From positions 26,554,959 to 26,618,958 of the forward strand of contig CM029370.1 of NCBI GenBank assembly GCA_017165825.1: 64,000 bases of DNA. The letters are read 5' to 3'. The position numbers were made by a program, and so were the translations under genes. Below the pieces are notes generated by a model, which worked only from the letters and a program-made list of their open reading frames with translations, was not told where the DNA came from and did no database searches. This DNA is from Hepsetus odoe. Lineage: Eukaryota; Chordata; Actinopteri; Characiformes; Hepsetidae. Of the stretch, positions 12,310 through 23,882 are shown piece by piece (position 1 is the first letter of the stretch; every line of letters starts with the position of its first letter).

Positions 12310-14179
12310 CAGGCAAAAGCACTTCACTGCAGGCAGAAAGTCTTTACCAGGTGGCAAACAGGGGTCGTCACAGTATAATGTATTGGCTTTTTATTGGATG
12401 GCAACAGGATGGCACATGAGGATGGACAGGGTGGAAAAAGGAGGGAAACTTATTAGAAATGGACGAGTGAAGGTGGCTACTAGGGAGATGTACACTTTGC
12501 TACAGGGTCTTAATGACTCAAGGGTTAACCTCAGCTATACCAATGTCCCTGAATGTTAAAAAGGTCTCCACTTTTGAAAGGCTTTCAAAAATGTATTCTG
12601 TGCTGGGCAGCAGACCTTTTTGACTTTTTTGGTTGAAATGAAATGAAATGAAAGTGAAATATGATATGAAAAATGCTAACGTTCACAAAATCCATCTAAG
12701 CAATGACCGTAATCACAAAATCCATGTCTTGAAATAGCACAAAACTGCCTTTTCCAAGCATCATTTCATTCTGATATAATGTTACAAACTGTGTTTAACC
12801 CTTAGAAGTTGTGAAACATGGAGAAATCTTTACTAGAGCTATATTACACATATTTCATTTGAATTTGATTAAAGCTAACAAGACTTGTTTGGTAGATTAA
12901 AAAAGTTAGCAGCACAGTCTCAAATCTGTCAGTACATTATGCAAATTAAGTGTAGATTCAATTTTGTTTCCCATAAAATAGCATTGAATTAAAATGAGCC
13001 GTGTTTAAATTTGTAGTTGCATAGTGACTGAGGATGCGCAGATTTGGGAATTGTGAGCTGAAATGCCATCAGCCAATATTCTACAAGTGTAATTCTATCA
13101 TTGCTGACTGTTTCAAACTTATAATTTAATTTTAAATTAACAGAAAATTAACAAAAACTGTTCGTTTTGGGCTAACAGGCTCGATTAGCTATATAGATAA
13201 ATATAGCATTTATTTCTATGGGGTATAATTGAAGTACATTTTACACACCAATCCAGCACCGCCTAAAAACATCATGAAATACTTGCCAGATTTAAACATC
13301 TGTCCAATGTCAGTCTGGTTTATTTTTGAGAAATCATCAGTATAATTCCAATCCGGTATAATTCCAAAATCATTGTGCATCTCTAGTAATGATAAAAGAG
13401 GCGAATACAATTGAATGCAGAAGTTGGAAAGTAATATTTGAGTTTGAACATAATGAATCCTTAGCTTAAATGTGGCATTTTTCATATTCTATTCACTGTA
13501 GTGTAGTGAAAATCAAATACACGTAGAATAGGCAAGGGGGTGCCCAAACCTTTGCACACAACTGTAAAACAACACTGGTAACTCAAGACTTCTAAGGGTT
13601 AATGTCCACAGACATCTATCATAAACAAACGGCCTAATGTGTAATCTCATCAGGTGATGATGCAATGGAGCACTTGTCAAAAAAGGCCAATAAAAGATGA
13701 GCTTAGACAGGACCCGGCCTGCTCTCTGATTACTGTTGACTGGAAGTTAATGCAGCTGCTAGTGATGGTCCCTGGCTAACAGAACACCCTATCTGTCTTT
13801 ATCACTGTCAGTGCTATCAGGCTTCGGCCAATGAGCTTCCGCCCTGCAGCCCGCATGCAGTTTGCCCAATGGCGCTCTAGATAAACTCCCAGCAAGAAAA
13901 CAACCATCAGGCTTTATCACATTCTCTGATCTCTATAAATTCTCATCCAAGCGTCCGATTAGCCTGATCCTTGAACGGCTTTTGCCTTTGGCTTAAATCA
14001 CAGATGATGTTAATGTCCGTGTGATATAGAGGTTCCTCTCAAGGTTCTGTTGGACAGCTCCAGAGTCAAATTCTCAACATCCCCTCAGACCAAGGTAACA
14101 CTGCTTTGATGGATAACCACTTAAGAAACCATTGCAACACTATCCCCAGTCATGTTCTGGTTGTAGGAGGCTTATGCTA

Positions 14180-14490
14180 ATGTTCAAAAGTTTGGTTACC
14201 ACTTATATGTGTCATAACCAATCATCCTGAAGAATCATTTACTCAGGCTTAATTAAAACTCTATTAGCAGCAATAATTTATTTAGCTTAGCGTAGATCCC
14301 TGAAAATGTGGGAGTTTTGCCTAGAATTTAAATCAGAATTTAAGGAGGGAAACTTTCAGAGATGTGTTATCATCTTCTACACCTCTGTTCATCATCTGTC
14401 GCGTCTAAGATTATTCTACTGATTACATCAAAGCTGTGAAGTTGTTTTGGTAAAACAGCTTGTAAACCGTGACTCCAAACTTTTGAACAC
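14180..14490. mobile_element. MITE (TA-flanked, 311 bp) next to TRDN exon 2
   Basis: The termini are inverted repeats: ATGTTCAAAAGTTTGG at 14180-14195 and its complement CCAAACTTTTGAACAC at 14475-14490, identical over 15 bases. TA flanks both ends (14178-14179 and 14491-14492), the target duplication of Tc1/mariner elements. It has no coding capacity. It sits in TRDN intron 2, with its right end 55 bp from the exon 2 splice donor. Confidence 0.75.
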
Positions 14491-14545
14491 TAGTGTACAT
14501 GAGGATATCCAGGGCAGGAAGGAAAGGAAGCAGAGCTGTGCCTAC

Positions 14546-14758
14546 CTTCCAGGCTTTTGGTGTCCAGCAGGTCGAATGCGATGATGGCCACAGCAGACCA
14601 GGTGATGACGAGGGCCAGCACCAGCACCCAGGCCACGGGGGAGCTGAAGGTGGTGTACAGGTCATCAGTCATGGTGCGCTTGAACGCACGGACAGGGGGA
14701 GCACTCGCCTCACTGCCTCTGCTCTCCAGGACAGTGGTGGTAGTGGTGGAGCCCCGGG
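14546..14758 (-). CDS. TRDN: Triadin exon 2 (cytosolic tail and transmembrane helix), partial CDS
   Basis: Internal exon encoding the end of the short cytosolic N-terminus and the single membrane-spanning helix of triadin. Seen: minus-strand acceptor TTTCCTCAG|CCCGGGG, 213 bases of open frame (71 codons counting the split ones), donor GGAAG|GTAGGC. The acceptor side needs one base from exon 1 (phase 1) and the donor leaves phase 1, which fits exon 3. In order the peptide has a STTTTTV run, a basic FKRT motif, TTFSSPVAW at the membrane border, a hydrophobic helix containing ITWSAVAII, and FDLLD after it. As recalled, human triadin has STTTTV, LKRT, TTFSSPAAW, ITWSAVAI and FDLVD in the same order and almost the same spacing, which makes this assignment strong. 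No in-frame stop or frameshift. A small TIR element lies 55 bp beyond the donor and a repeat about 70 bp before the acceptor. An ATG inside the exon (before the helix) exists, but family structure points to a start in exon 1. Confidence 0.96.
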
Positions 14759-14825
14759 CTGAGGAAACACAAACAGCTTCAGAGCAGTGAATATATCCTG
14801 TGCAAAAGACCCTGAGAAAACACGA

Positions 14826-15080
14826 ATTTCCAACCTTAGGAGGAACCAGGACTCTGAAGGGAAACCATCCTCCTCTGGCAGACAGCGGATAATCAAGAAA
14901 GAAAAAGGCATAATACAGAAAAGATGTCTGTTATCATAAGTTAAGCAGATGGAACTGATTTAACCAGTGAGTGCTGGAACCGTCTGTGGTCAGTAGAAAT
15001 GAGATCCATTAGAGTCTGTGGTTCAGAGATCATTAGAAGGTTTTAAGGTAACAGTAGCAGTTCTGTTTCAGTGGGTCGCT
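14826..15080 (+). repeat. Dispersed repeat, copy 1 (AGGAGGAACCAGGACTC family)
   Basis: About 250 bases that align by eye with 45066-45290 in the same orientation, sharing GGAGGAACCA-GACTC, CATCCTCCTCTGG or near, and ATAATCAAGAA blocks in the same order. Family unknown to me; such sequences are dispersed in fish genomes. It begins about 70 bp upstream of the TRDN exon 2 acceptor, in intron 1. Confidence 0.7.
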
Positions 15081-15212
15081 TTGGGTAAAAGGGTCTGCTT
15101 TTGAATATTAAAAAAATGTCATTGTAATGTTTGTGTCTTGCAGTATTTTTTATTTTTTACTGCTTATTTGTGCCAGTTTACTGACTACCACCAATGTGTG
15201 GAGCACTGATAG

Positions 15213-15238
15213 TTTATATATATATATATATATATATA
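15213..15238. repeat. (TA)n microsatellite
   Basis: About 12 TA units. Confidence 0.9.
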
Positions 15239-15320
15239 CATACACTATATGAGTTTTTAGACACAATATTATTATTACACAATATTTCTTTCAAAAACAA
15301 GTGTATTAACAGGGATTACC

Positions 15321-15405
15321 TCTCTATCTATCTATCTATCTAGTTAGTGCATCCATCCATCTATGCATATATCTATTCATACATTCATCCATCCATCCAT
15401 CCATT
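15321..15405. repeat. (CTAT)n and (CATC)n tetranucleotide runs
   Basis: CTAT units at 15322-15342 and CATC units at 15385-15405 with degenerate units between. Confidence 0.88.
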
Positions 15406-15964
15406 AAAATGGGTGTGAGTGTAACACTGAGACCCAGTCTGGCAGATAAATGAACATTCTTTATCTTCGGCCGTTGTTCTGTACTGACAGAATACTGTAA
15501 GAAGACTGGGACACAACATTGTCATATCAATCACTTATTGTTCCAGTATCTCCAGGGCTACAGTGAAGAAAAATGCTGCTTTTGTATCTACTGGGAGATG
15601 TATTGATGCCACTGTTTCTGTCAAAAGGCTTATTCTAAATGGATATAAATCTTTACCACAGAGCCGACTGAATTGCCTCTCAGCGATTCCTTACACACAC
15701 TACAGGTGACCTTTGTAAACACTGTTCCTTTTCCCGAGCCCCTGTATTGATTTGATCCAATACGACCAAATTCAGAGTCAGGAGTCATTGATTCTTGTAC
15801 ATGCCATTGTGATTCCGGCCATGGATTCTAAAAATTTGATATGCTGCTGGTCTGCCTTGTGTCTAAGAGGAGATGGGTCCTTACTCTCTGTCTGCGATGA
15901 CCCAGGACAGATAAAATCAGTCCGAAATCTGTTTTAGGCCACCTTTTCCTTCAGCTGAAAGATC

Positions 15965-15965
<1 letters not shown>

Positions 15966-16004
<39 letters not shown>

Positions 16005-16012
16005 TGAGTGAG
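15966..16012. repeat. (TG)n(AG)n microsatellite
   Basis: About 15 TG units passing into GAGA and GAGT units. Confidence 0.93.
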
Positions 16013-19000
16013 ACAGTTTCAGCTCAGTCCACCTGTTGTAGCCCTTCATGCTGCTCCATGTTGCCAGACCTGGGATTAGTGAGTTCAATGCAAATGCTGA
16101 ATCAAGAAGGCCACATGCTGAGTTTCCTCTGTCCTGACCTCATTCAGACACACGCTTAGTCTAAACCTGGACTATTATGAAGAGGGGAACCCTCCGATAA
16201 TCCTCTTTTTAATGATTTTTAGCTAAAAACTAGAAATTACAAAAAAAATTACTTTTCTGTATTTCTGCTCTTTCTCTTTCTGAAAAAAAAATGCCACTCT
16301 TTCTCCATTATGTAACAGATGGAAACAAATGGATAAAATGACAGAAAACCTTTCTTCCTTCCTGTCTAAGTATAACCTGCAGTGCATTACCTCTTCATTT
16401 GGTCAGGCCTCCATGTGCTGGATTGAAATGCAATGTAAGAATAGCCATTAGGTGACCGACTCACCCAATCATGATTTTATTTCCAGTGAGAGGAGACAGT
16501 TCTTTAATTTTTGGAGGATAAGGAAATATGTCATCCCCCTTGTCAGCAAAATAACCAAATTGCACCCCCTTGTTAACCCATTAACCAGGTTTTTGCCTGA
16601 CCATAGGGTGTGATATAATTGGTGGGGTTCGAGCTGGGGTGCTCCCATTGGGTACCTATTAGAAAATAACAAATGATCTACTTGGATGGAAAAATTGATT
16701 TTCCGATGGGTGGGGCTAGATACGTCACTGACAGATAATAAACAGCCTGACCAATGGGTTTCCGTATGCTGGTGAATATCAAGGCTCTTTATAGCACTTC
16801 ACTAAAATAGTCACTCCTGAAATGTGACATATAAATATAAAATGATGGCTACAAGCTCCAGATCAAACATCCAAGATTTGAATTTCAGGATCGAGGATGT
16901 GCAATGATCTCTGCTCAAACTCGGCGTAAAAAAATAGTTTGCACCCCATAGAGAAGCTATAAAATCCGTATTACCTCTGAGAGTTTCTGTCCTTATTTTT
17001 TGATCGTGCACGCTTTGTATGGCATACATGCACGCTACTAGACATAGTTCTACTGCCACTGCTATTATATGTTGGGAATTGTGTTCTAAAGAGCCAGGAA
17101 ATGAGCCTGTGAACACACCTTGGCACTTATAAATAGGAAATCGACAAGTGAAGCACTCTTGTGCCTTGAGTATCTTGTTAATCCTGAGAATAAAACTTCA
17201 GTACAGAGTAGCGTGCCAGCATTCACAAAGAGTCTTATCAACAGTGAGCAGAGATCTATGTGCTGGCCTTCAGGCTTGCCAAGCTGGCCTTGCTGTGTGA
17301 AAACAGTCTTTAGTAAAAGGACAAGAAACGGCCGTCTCTCATCAGCAATTCTGATGGAAGACCTCGTCCTTGGGTCCCTATGTTCATATCCATGGCAACT
17401 AATACCAAGCCAGTAAGTGAGAGCTTGCTGAGAAAACTGAGTCAGCAGACAGACAGTCCACTGCTGAGCATAATACTGTCCCCTTTCATTGTGACACCTT
17501 AAATAGGGCTTATTTATGTCCATCTGAGTGACGGTTCTTACAATTTAATCAGAATATCAAATTCAGCTTTAGGTCTCAGCAACAATAAGCTATTTCACGC
17601 AAGGCTGAGATCCATTTAGGAGTCTTCAGTCATATCGATAATTGCTTTTGGAACAACTCTGTCAAGAGCCAAGCAATAGAGCCCTGGAGAACGTTTTCAA
17701 GCTTATTTTAAAACAAGTAATGTCAGTAAATTGACAGGATATATTTTGTCCAAAATCCTTAAAATCCCAGCGATCTCTTAAGCATATTAAATTATCCTTC
17801 CAATCACAGGCTTTAATGGTATCACCTATTCAGAAAAGAAAAAAAACAAAAGACAAAGAAGAGATTCAATACGGATACCTAAACAGGATTAAGTGGCTAT
17901 ATTTCCTCTCAGGCAGACTGAGCTATAACTCAATTGGTAGCCCTATCTAAAGATCCTTTAAAAGCTGCTCCAGCATCACATGCATGTTTCACAGGAGCAT
18001 AACAGATAGCTGGTGTGCTATATGATATAGTCTATTTTTAGCAGCCTTCGATCATGAAATTCCTCCACAAAGCAGCCGCCAAAGACTGTGAGTGCATGCA
18101 GGATGCCATTTATCAGAATTATTCACTCTTGCGGCGCCTCTGGAACTAAACGAGAAGTTAAGTTGTGCAGAAGATGACTATACCTTCCATCTCTTCTCCA
18201 GATCCTCAGTTTTCAGTTTTCAAAGCAAAGCAAGGTTTCGTGTCTCCTGCTCGTGTCCCAGGAAAATTCAGTGGTCAGTTCCGAGGCCTGGACCCCCTTG
18301 AGCAAGTGTAAAAATACACCTGTTGCTTACGGAGAATCAATTAAATTAACCAGTAGAGTCCCTTCACCCCTCACACACTCCACAGAGGGGGGCTTTGAAG
18401 GCCGTAGCCGTTCCGAGTGCTATCAAAATGGAGCGCTAGCAGAAAAAAAAAAATACTAGGAGATAATTCTAGCCCCCCTGATTGTCCCCGGCACGTAAGG
18501 GGTGTAGGTCAGGAAGCACATGGACACATAGGCAGGGCTGGAGGGTAACCTTATCCCTGAGTGCAGTTTATTCTTAGAGCCCTCAGTGAAGGCAGCATTC
18601 TGCTTTGCCTTTTAAGGCCTAGGGTGTTACCCAGGGGCCAAGTCTATCTGCAACCAGACTGGCAGAAGATCCAACAGTCAGCACAGTATGACTGAACAAA
18701 TAACCCTTCTGACCACACCATAGCTACCTATCTATTAGGTGTGCTTCATAATCTAGCACTAGTCTGAAAAAGCCAGCATTGCCATAGGCAGAGTTTCATA
18801 TTCAGTTCATGGTTCAAACGGCTTGTACTCAATGTGTCTCTTGTTGGTTGACCATTCCTGGCAAGGGTAACAATAATCTTCAATCTTCTCCATAAATGTC
18901 TTATCCTTGTCTATATACTGCACGTTGGTGGAGTCCAAACTCTTGATTTATCTGTAATCATCCTGATGAGCTTTCACAACTTTTTTTCAGAAGTCCTGAA

Positions 19001-19615
19001 AAATCTCCTTTGTTCATGCCTTTGATACACGCTTGCAAACTTGTGTTGTGAAGAACAGACTTTGATGGATCCCTGTTCTTTAAATTAAACAGGGTGCCAC
19101 TCTGCCCTGATGTCATCCACTAATTAAAAACAATTCAATTTCACCTTCAATTTAAATGCTAATCCAAGAGGTTCACATAGTTAAACAATCAAATAGAAAA
19201 TACAATATGGGATCATTTTTCTTGAAATTAGTTCAATAAGTATAATATTTCTTCTCTGAGCTCTCTATAGCTACTTTTGGAAACTGGTAAGAAAATGATG
19301 TTTTATGCAACATGTTTACAGCGATACGAACAATTCTAAAGTACAAGTACTATAAATCAGAGACTCAATCAAAGGGAAGTCAAGACTGACTTGTTCAGCA
19401 AGTCAAGCATTAATTGCATCTACAGTTGAGATTCAATTGCTTTCTGGTGTAAAAATGTACCAAAATCTATGAAAAGGCATCTGATCAGCTGTGAAGTTAA
19501 AGGTGCAGCTCATAACATCTAACTCCAGAAATAACTGCATGATTAAATCAGCTTTAATTGATTTGGGTTTGTAGATGAATGTGATCTCATATTTTTACAG
19601 TGATTACACTGTTGT

Positions 19616-19825
19616 GCTTTTTTTTTTTAAATATTATTATTTTTCTTGATGTCACTATTTTTTTTTTTACATTTTTAATTTTTTTTTTTTTTTTTGTAAC
19701 ACTTATTTTTTTCATTACTTTGAAATTCCAATAATACCAATAATAATAATAATAATAATAAAAACATGCTTGAACATTATTATTATTGTTGTTGTTGTTT
19801 TTGTTGTTGTTGTTGTTATTATTAT
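19616..19825. repeat. Poly-T and (AAT)n/(TTG)n/(TTA)n low-complexity tract
   Basis: Several T runs (longest 17), then AATAAT units and TTG/TTA units. The asparagine-, tyrosine- and lysine-rich frame on the minus strand is an artefact. Confidence 0.93.
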
Positions 19826-20739
19826 GTTGGCATCCTTTACTTCTATTCTTTTTCACAGTATCATTTTTTGCCATTGGAAAAAGCTTGAGTGACTAATCTT
19901 AAGATCTAAACCTCAATTCACCCTTTAATTGTTTTTTTCTCTTCCCTCTTGATCGTTGCCCTGAAGTGATGCTATGCAGTTCACCTCCGCCGAAGGGATG
20001 TGTTGCTGAAAACTAAAGGACAAAACTGCTTTCTGTCAGGCCTGGTCCCTTATAAACGCATACTGATCACGTCTTACAGTGCGATGTATTTCTGAAGTTA
20101 TTTTGACCTCTGAAGAGGTCACTATCTTGTAATGACACAGAAGCACCATTTTTTTTTTTTGTGCTGCAAACATCCCTTAAGTGTCTAAAGATGGCACAGG
20201 CTCCTATTTTAAAACACAGCTCCCCTGGGACAGATGATCAGCAATGGAAGGCATGGATACAATGATCCAGCCGGCTAAGTTGTTTGCTGTGGTTTATTAA
20301 ATATTCCAACAAAACAAGCGAAACCTTTCTCATAAATTGCACAAATGGAACATTTAATGCACTTGACCTTTAAAGAGCAAATTGCATTTTATCCCCTCAA
20401 CTCCGCTTCCTCAGCAGGAGTGGAGAGTGTGTCTCATCTGGAAAAAGGTGAAGAATTTAGTTCGAACCCAAAAGGGCTGAAATGTTTTACCTGTCTGTTT
20501 ACACAGCATGTGTCAAAGACTCCAGAGCCTTATTAAAGGAGAGGGTATCCGGAAAGCATGCAGACATTTTTTTTTTCTTTAACGTCAAGGCCTTCAGACG
20601 AGTGTATGTGAGAGAAATCTGTGTCGTTGTCACCCACACACTCTTCTGCTTTGGCATTGCAGCTGTGACCCTTCAACAGGTCAAGATGAAACGCACAGGT
20701 CTGATGAAATTGAGCGCAATGAAGGGGAAAATGACTGGC

Positions 20740-20741
<2 letters not shown>

Positions 20742-20793
<52 letters not shown>

Positions 20794-20801
20794 TGTGTGT
20801 T
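20742..20801. repeat. (TG)n microsatellite
   Basis: About 25 or more TG units with one GAG interruption near the end. Confidence 0.97.
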
Positions 20802-21206
20802 TATGCTGAAGCAAAATGTCCTGGTTAATGTTCTACTGGGGCACCTCAGGGCTCAATCCTACATCGGCTCGGCAAGCCATCCCATAATAGAACCTGAGAT
20901 GGCATTTGTGACCTTCTTATCTGCCTACAGAGGAGTACATTTCTGCTCGATTTACATCTAAATGCTGCTGCCTCCCTAAATTGCCTCTGAAATCGTGCTT
21001 CATAAAGGGACTCCATCATGGTTGGGATGAAATAGTGGCCAGCCAGTAGTTTAGAACATTTCTTGGTCGGTTTAGATCATTTCTAAGTGATGCTTTGGCC
21101 AAAATGAATTAAAATTTGCTTACATTTATAAGCCAGCCTGGTGCTCAGCTGTTTGTCACCAATCCCAACTTACACTTCAATAAATATGCAATAAAAATAT
21201 GCAATG

Positions 21207-21300
21207 TGATGACATAGTGGTTAGTGGTTAGGGACGAGGTCCTATTAATGAGGGGTCGTGGGTTTAAGTCCTGGAACAGTAGGTTTTTTCTTGAGGTACA
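21207..21300 (+). mobile_element. tRNA-SINE head fragment
   Basis: Contains ATAGTGGTTAGTGGTTAGGG and a B-box-like GGGTTTAAGTCC; truncated after the GGTTTTTTCTTGAGGTAC region, where a second copy begins. Confidence 0.6.
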
Positions 21301-21508
21301 GTGGTGTACGGCATAGTGTTTAGGGAAAAGATCATATAATCAGAAGTTTGTGGGTTCAATTTCCCGACCAGAAGCCTGAGGTACCCTTGAGCATGGCACT
21401 GCCCCCATCACTGCTCCCAAAGTGTAGCAAATGCACTTCATCATCTTTCACCGAGTGCTGTGCTGTGTTTCACAAAGGCAAATTGTCAATATCACTTTAA
21501 TTGCAGTT
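21300..21508 (+). mobile_element. tRNA-derived SINE, diverged copy
   Basis: Head with GTGGGTTCAATTTCC, body CTGAGGTACCCTTGAGCATG, tail AATTGTCAATATCACTTT. Tandem with the preceding fragment. Confidence 0.72.
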
Positions 21509-23629
21509 AAACTGAATTGTTCTTTGGTTTCCTTCTACTTTGAGTAAATACAATAAATAAGCCTTCACTGTGTACTATTTTCCCATACGATATCATGTTC
21601 CCCTTAACAATACATGATATGTTAAACGGAGATAGAACCCAGGGAAATTCATCATCCAATGTGTGTTTTTTTTTGTGTTTTTTTTTATGAATTCTGTGTT
21701 TTTCAGCACATTTGCATGTCCCGTGAGCCCTGGCAACAGTCTCCGGTATGATGTCAGACTGTCCGTCTTGTTATAATAAGCCATAACTAAGACTGACTTC
21801 ATTGCAAAGTTTTATGTGTGTTATGTGAGTTGATAATTATTTACCTCACCGTTCATATTAAAACCAGCTGAATTCATTAGCACTCTGCGCTTCGCTATTT
21901 GGCTAATCGCCTTACATGATGTTTCTGCAAGTGTCAGTCATCTAATAAAAGACATTTCTAGTGTCCCATTATCAAGGCAAGATGTCTGGGGAGAACCGGG
22001 CTAAGAAGGACCTCAGGTGAATCTGGAATCAGTTTCACAGCAGACAAAGCTTCGACTTTCAGATCTTTATCCAGAGCTTGTGCTAAAAAGTAGCACATAA
22101 ACGAGGCATCGTTTCTTATGAATTGACTGGAAAATTAATCAATTTTCTTTGGGCTCTTTAATCTTTTTTCTGATTCTGAAACAATTAAAGGTCAGTCATG
22201 TTCATTAAATGCACAGTTGCTGTGATATTATATTGTGGATGTAATTTTAACAGGGTTGCTATGATTTTCATTTGTTTCAATATTTTTACCAGTTTAGAAA
22301 TCAGCAAATTAATGCTGGATATGAAGCACACAGTCAGCAACGTTGCGTTTTTCTATTATTTGATTTCAAAAGCAGTATTACAGGGAGTCTTCTTACCCCA
22401 AATGTCAAACTTTTTACTTTAAAATACAATAATAATAGTAATAATATATATATTTTTAAAATATTAAATAGTTCTTGGCTTATATTCATATAGATCACTA
22501 TTATACAGTGAAAACAATGGGACAAGAAATCTCAAATGCTTTAGGGAATACATGTCAGGAATATCATGTCTTAAATGAAATTTCAGAATTTCTGAGACCA
22601 CAGACATGGAGTAAATGTCAAGACGTGTCATTTGGATATCATTTGGACCGATGTCTCATTTGGACCAATCGTTTGTTCAATAGAGGCAGTAGCATCTTAC
22701 CCTGAGGGGCTTCTTTCCCTGTTACAAAACATGTTTCTGATCAGCTTCTATTTTCCATCACTCTGTTCTGATTGTAGTTTTCAAATGTTCCATTCTGCAT
22801 GAAAATTATGTTGGTTTCTAACACATTAGATGTCCAAAAATCAGAATATCACAGCTTGCTTCTGTAATCCTTCTTTGAAACAACAAGTATTTGAATCATT
22901 TTTTCAACAAGAACATTATGAATCATCTATTTATCAACAAGAATAGCTGACAGCATTGATCATCGGCTTCCTCCGAACGGTCCCAGAGCGACGGAGAGAG
23001 AGAGACAACGGAGCACTAGCACAAGCTACCCTGAAACAATGAAAAATAAGACAAAACACTTCCTTAAAACAACAACTCAAGACATGACCAGTCTTTTAAT
23101 GCAAACTGCTAAAAAATGAACTATCTGCAACACTACCCTGATTTCTACCCTTCTAATGAACACATTTTAGCAGAACAATCAGGGGAAAAAAAGAAACTTA
23201 ACATCTCTAACCTGCCATCACACAGGGAAAAGAGGCTTCATCAGTAATGAATCCTTCAGCAGGGAAACATCGTCCAAAGCAGAAAAATCGAGAATTTACT
23301 TAAGTCCATATTGAGAGTCCAGCTTCTGTAGATGGTGAAGGACTAGACCGGAGATGTGGATGGTAAGACCGAGGCAGAACTGTGTCCACACAGCTAATTT
23401 AGAAGAACTGCTGATGTCTTCATTAATACTTAAAGACAGCCTGTCTGCAGTGCAATAACTACCAGTACAAAAGCACCATAATGGGCAGAAGATTCAAAGC
23501 TTGTTATTACTGGCTTTTAGAGTGCAAAACAGCAAGAAAAGGCCTTTAACGGTGCTGTCATACAGGAGTACAGGGTGAGATACTGTATTTAACTACAAAT
23601 GCATGGTTCAGCTGATATCCTGTGTCAGT

Positions 23630-23882
23630 CTCCATCCTTTTTTATTCTTCTCTGCTCCAAACAGCAGTCTGCTGCTCCAAACACTAAGTGGAATAAGTGA
23701 TCACTCATCATCCATAATCATCACTCTTGATGCAAATCTCAGTATCTTTATCTTTGACAGCTCTGCTGCCTGTCTTTTCATCAGCGCCACCGGCTCCTAC
23801 CCATATAGCATAGCTGGTCTCACTACCATCCTGTAAACTTTCCCTTTCACTTTTGCTGGTGCTCGTTTGTCACAGATCAGAA
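23630..23882 (-). mobile_element. RTE-type LINE fragment (reverse transcriptase 3' part)
   Basis: Read on the minus strand the conceptual product includes an AMLYG-like block with many basic and acidic residues and matches 60098-60605 in sequence (ATCCTGTAAACTTTCCCTTT versus ATCCTGGAAACCTTCCCTTT). Frameshifted and stop-containing; dead. Confidence 0.62.

Larger units (their letters stand above)
4400..14179 (-). other. TRDN: TRDN intron 2 (non-coding)
   Basis: Intron between exons 3 and 2; it continues through the MITE to 14545. Apart from the (TA)n run at 7118, the SINE at 11155 and the (CA)n at 12257 it holds no recognisable gene. Stretches 4400-7110, 7150-11140, 11415-12250 and 12310-14178 look like ordinary AT-rich intron. 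At 5700-5770 a CTCGATTACTCGATTATTA motif resembles old hAT-type debris. The sequence around 13535-13565 (GGGTGCCCAAACCTTTGCAC) resembles a common fish transposon terminus, but its partner end was not found. Confidence 0.75.

Noticed and set aside
13530..13566. GGGTGCCCAAACCTTTGCAC as one end of a TIR element
   Set aside because: No matching inverted end found within several kb, so no element is called.
17086..17523. 145-codon minus-strand open frame, the longest outside repeats
   Set aside because: No recognisable domain, a random-looking composition and no good partner splice sites; within chance for 64 kb.
21941..21970. Minus-strand MTDTCRNI frame followed by GTAAGG as TRDN exon 1
   Set aside because: The donor leaves phase 2, whereas exon 2 needs phase 1.
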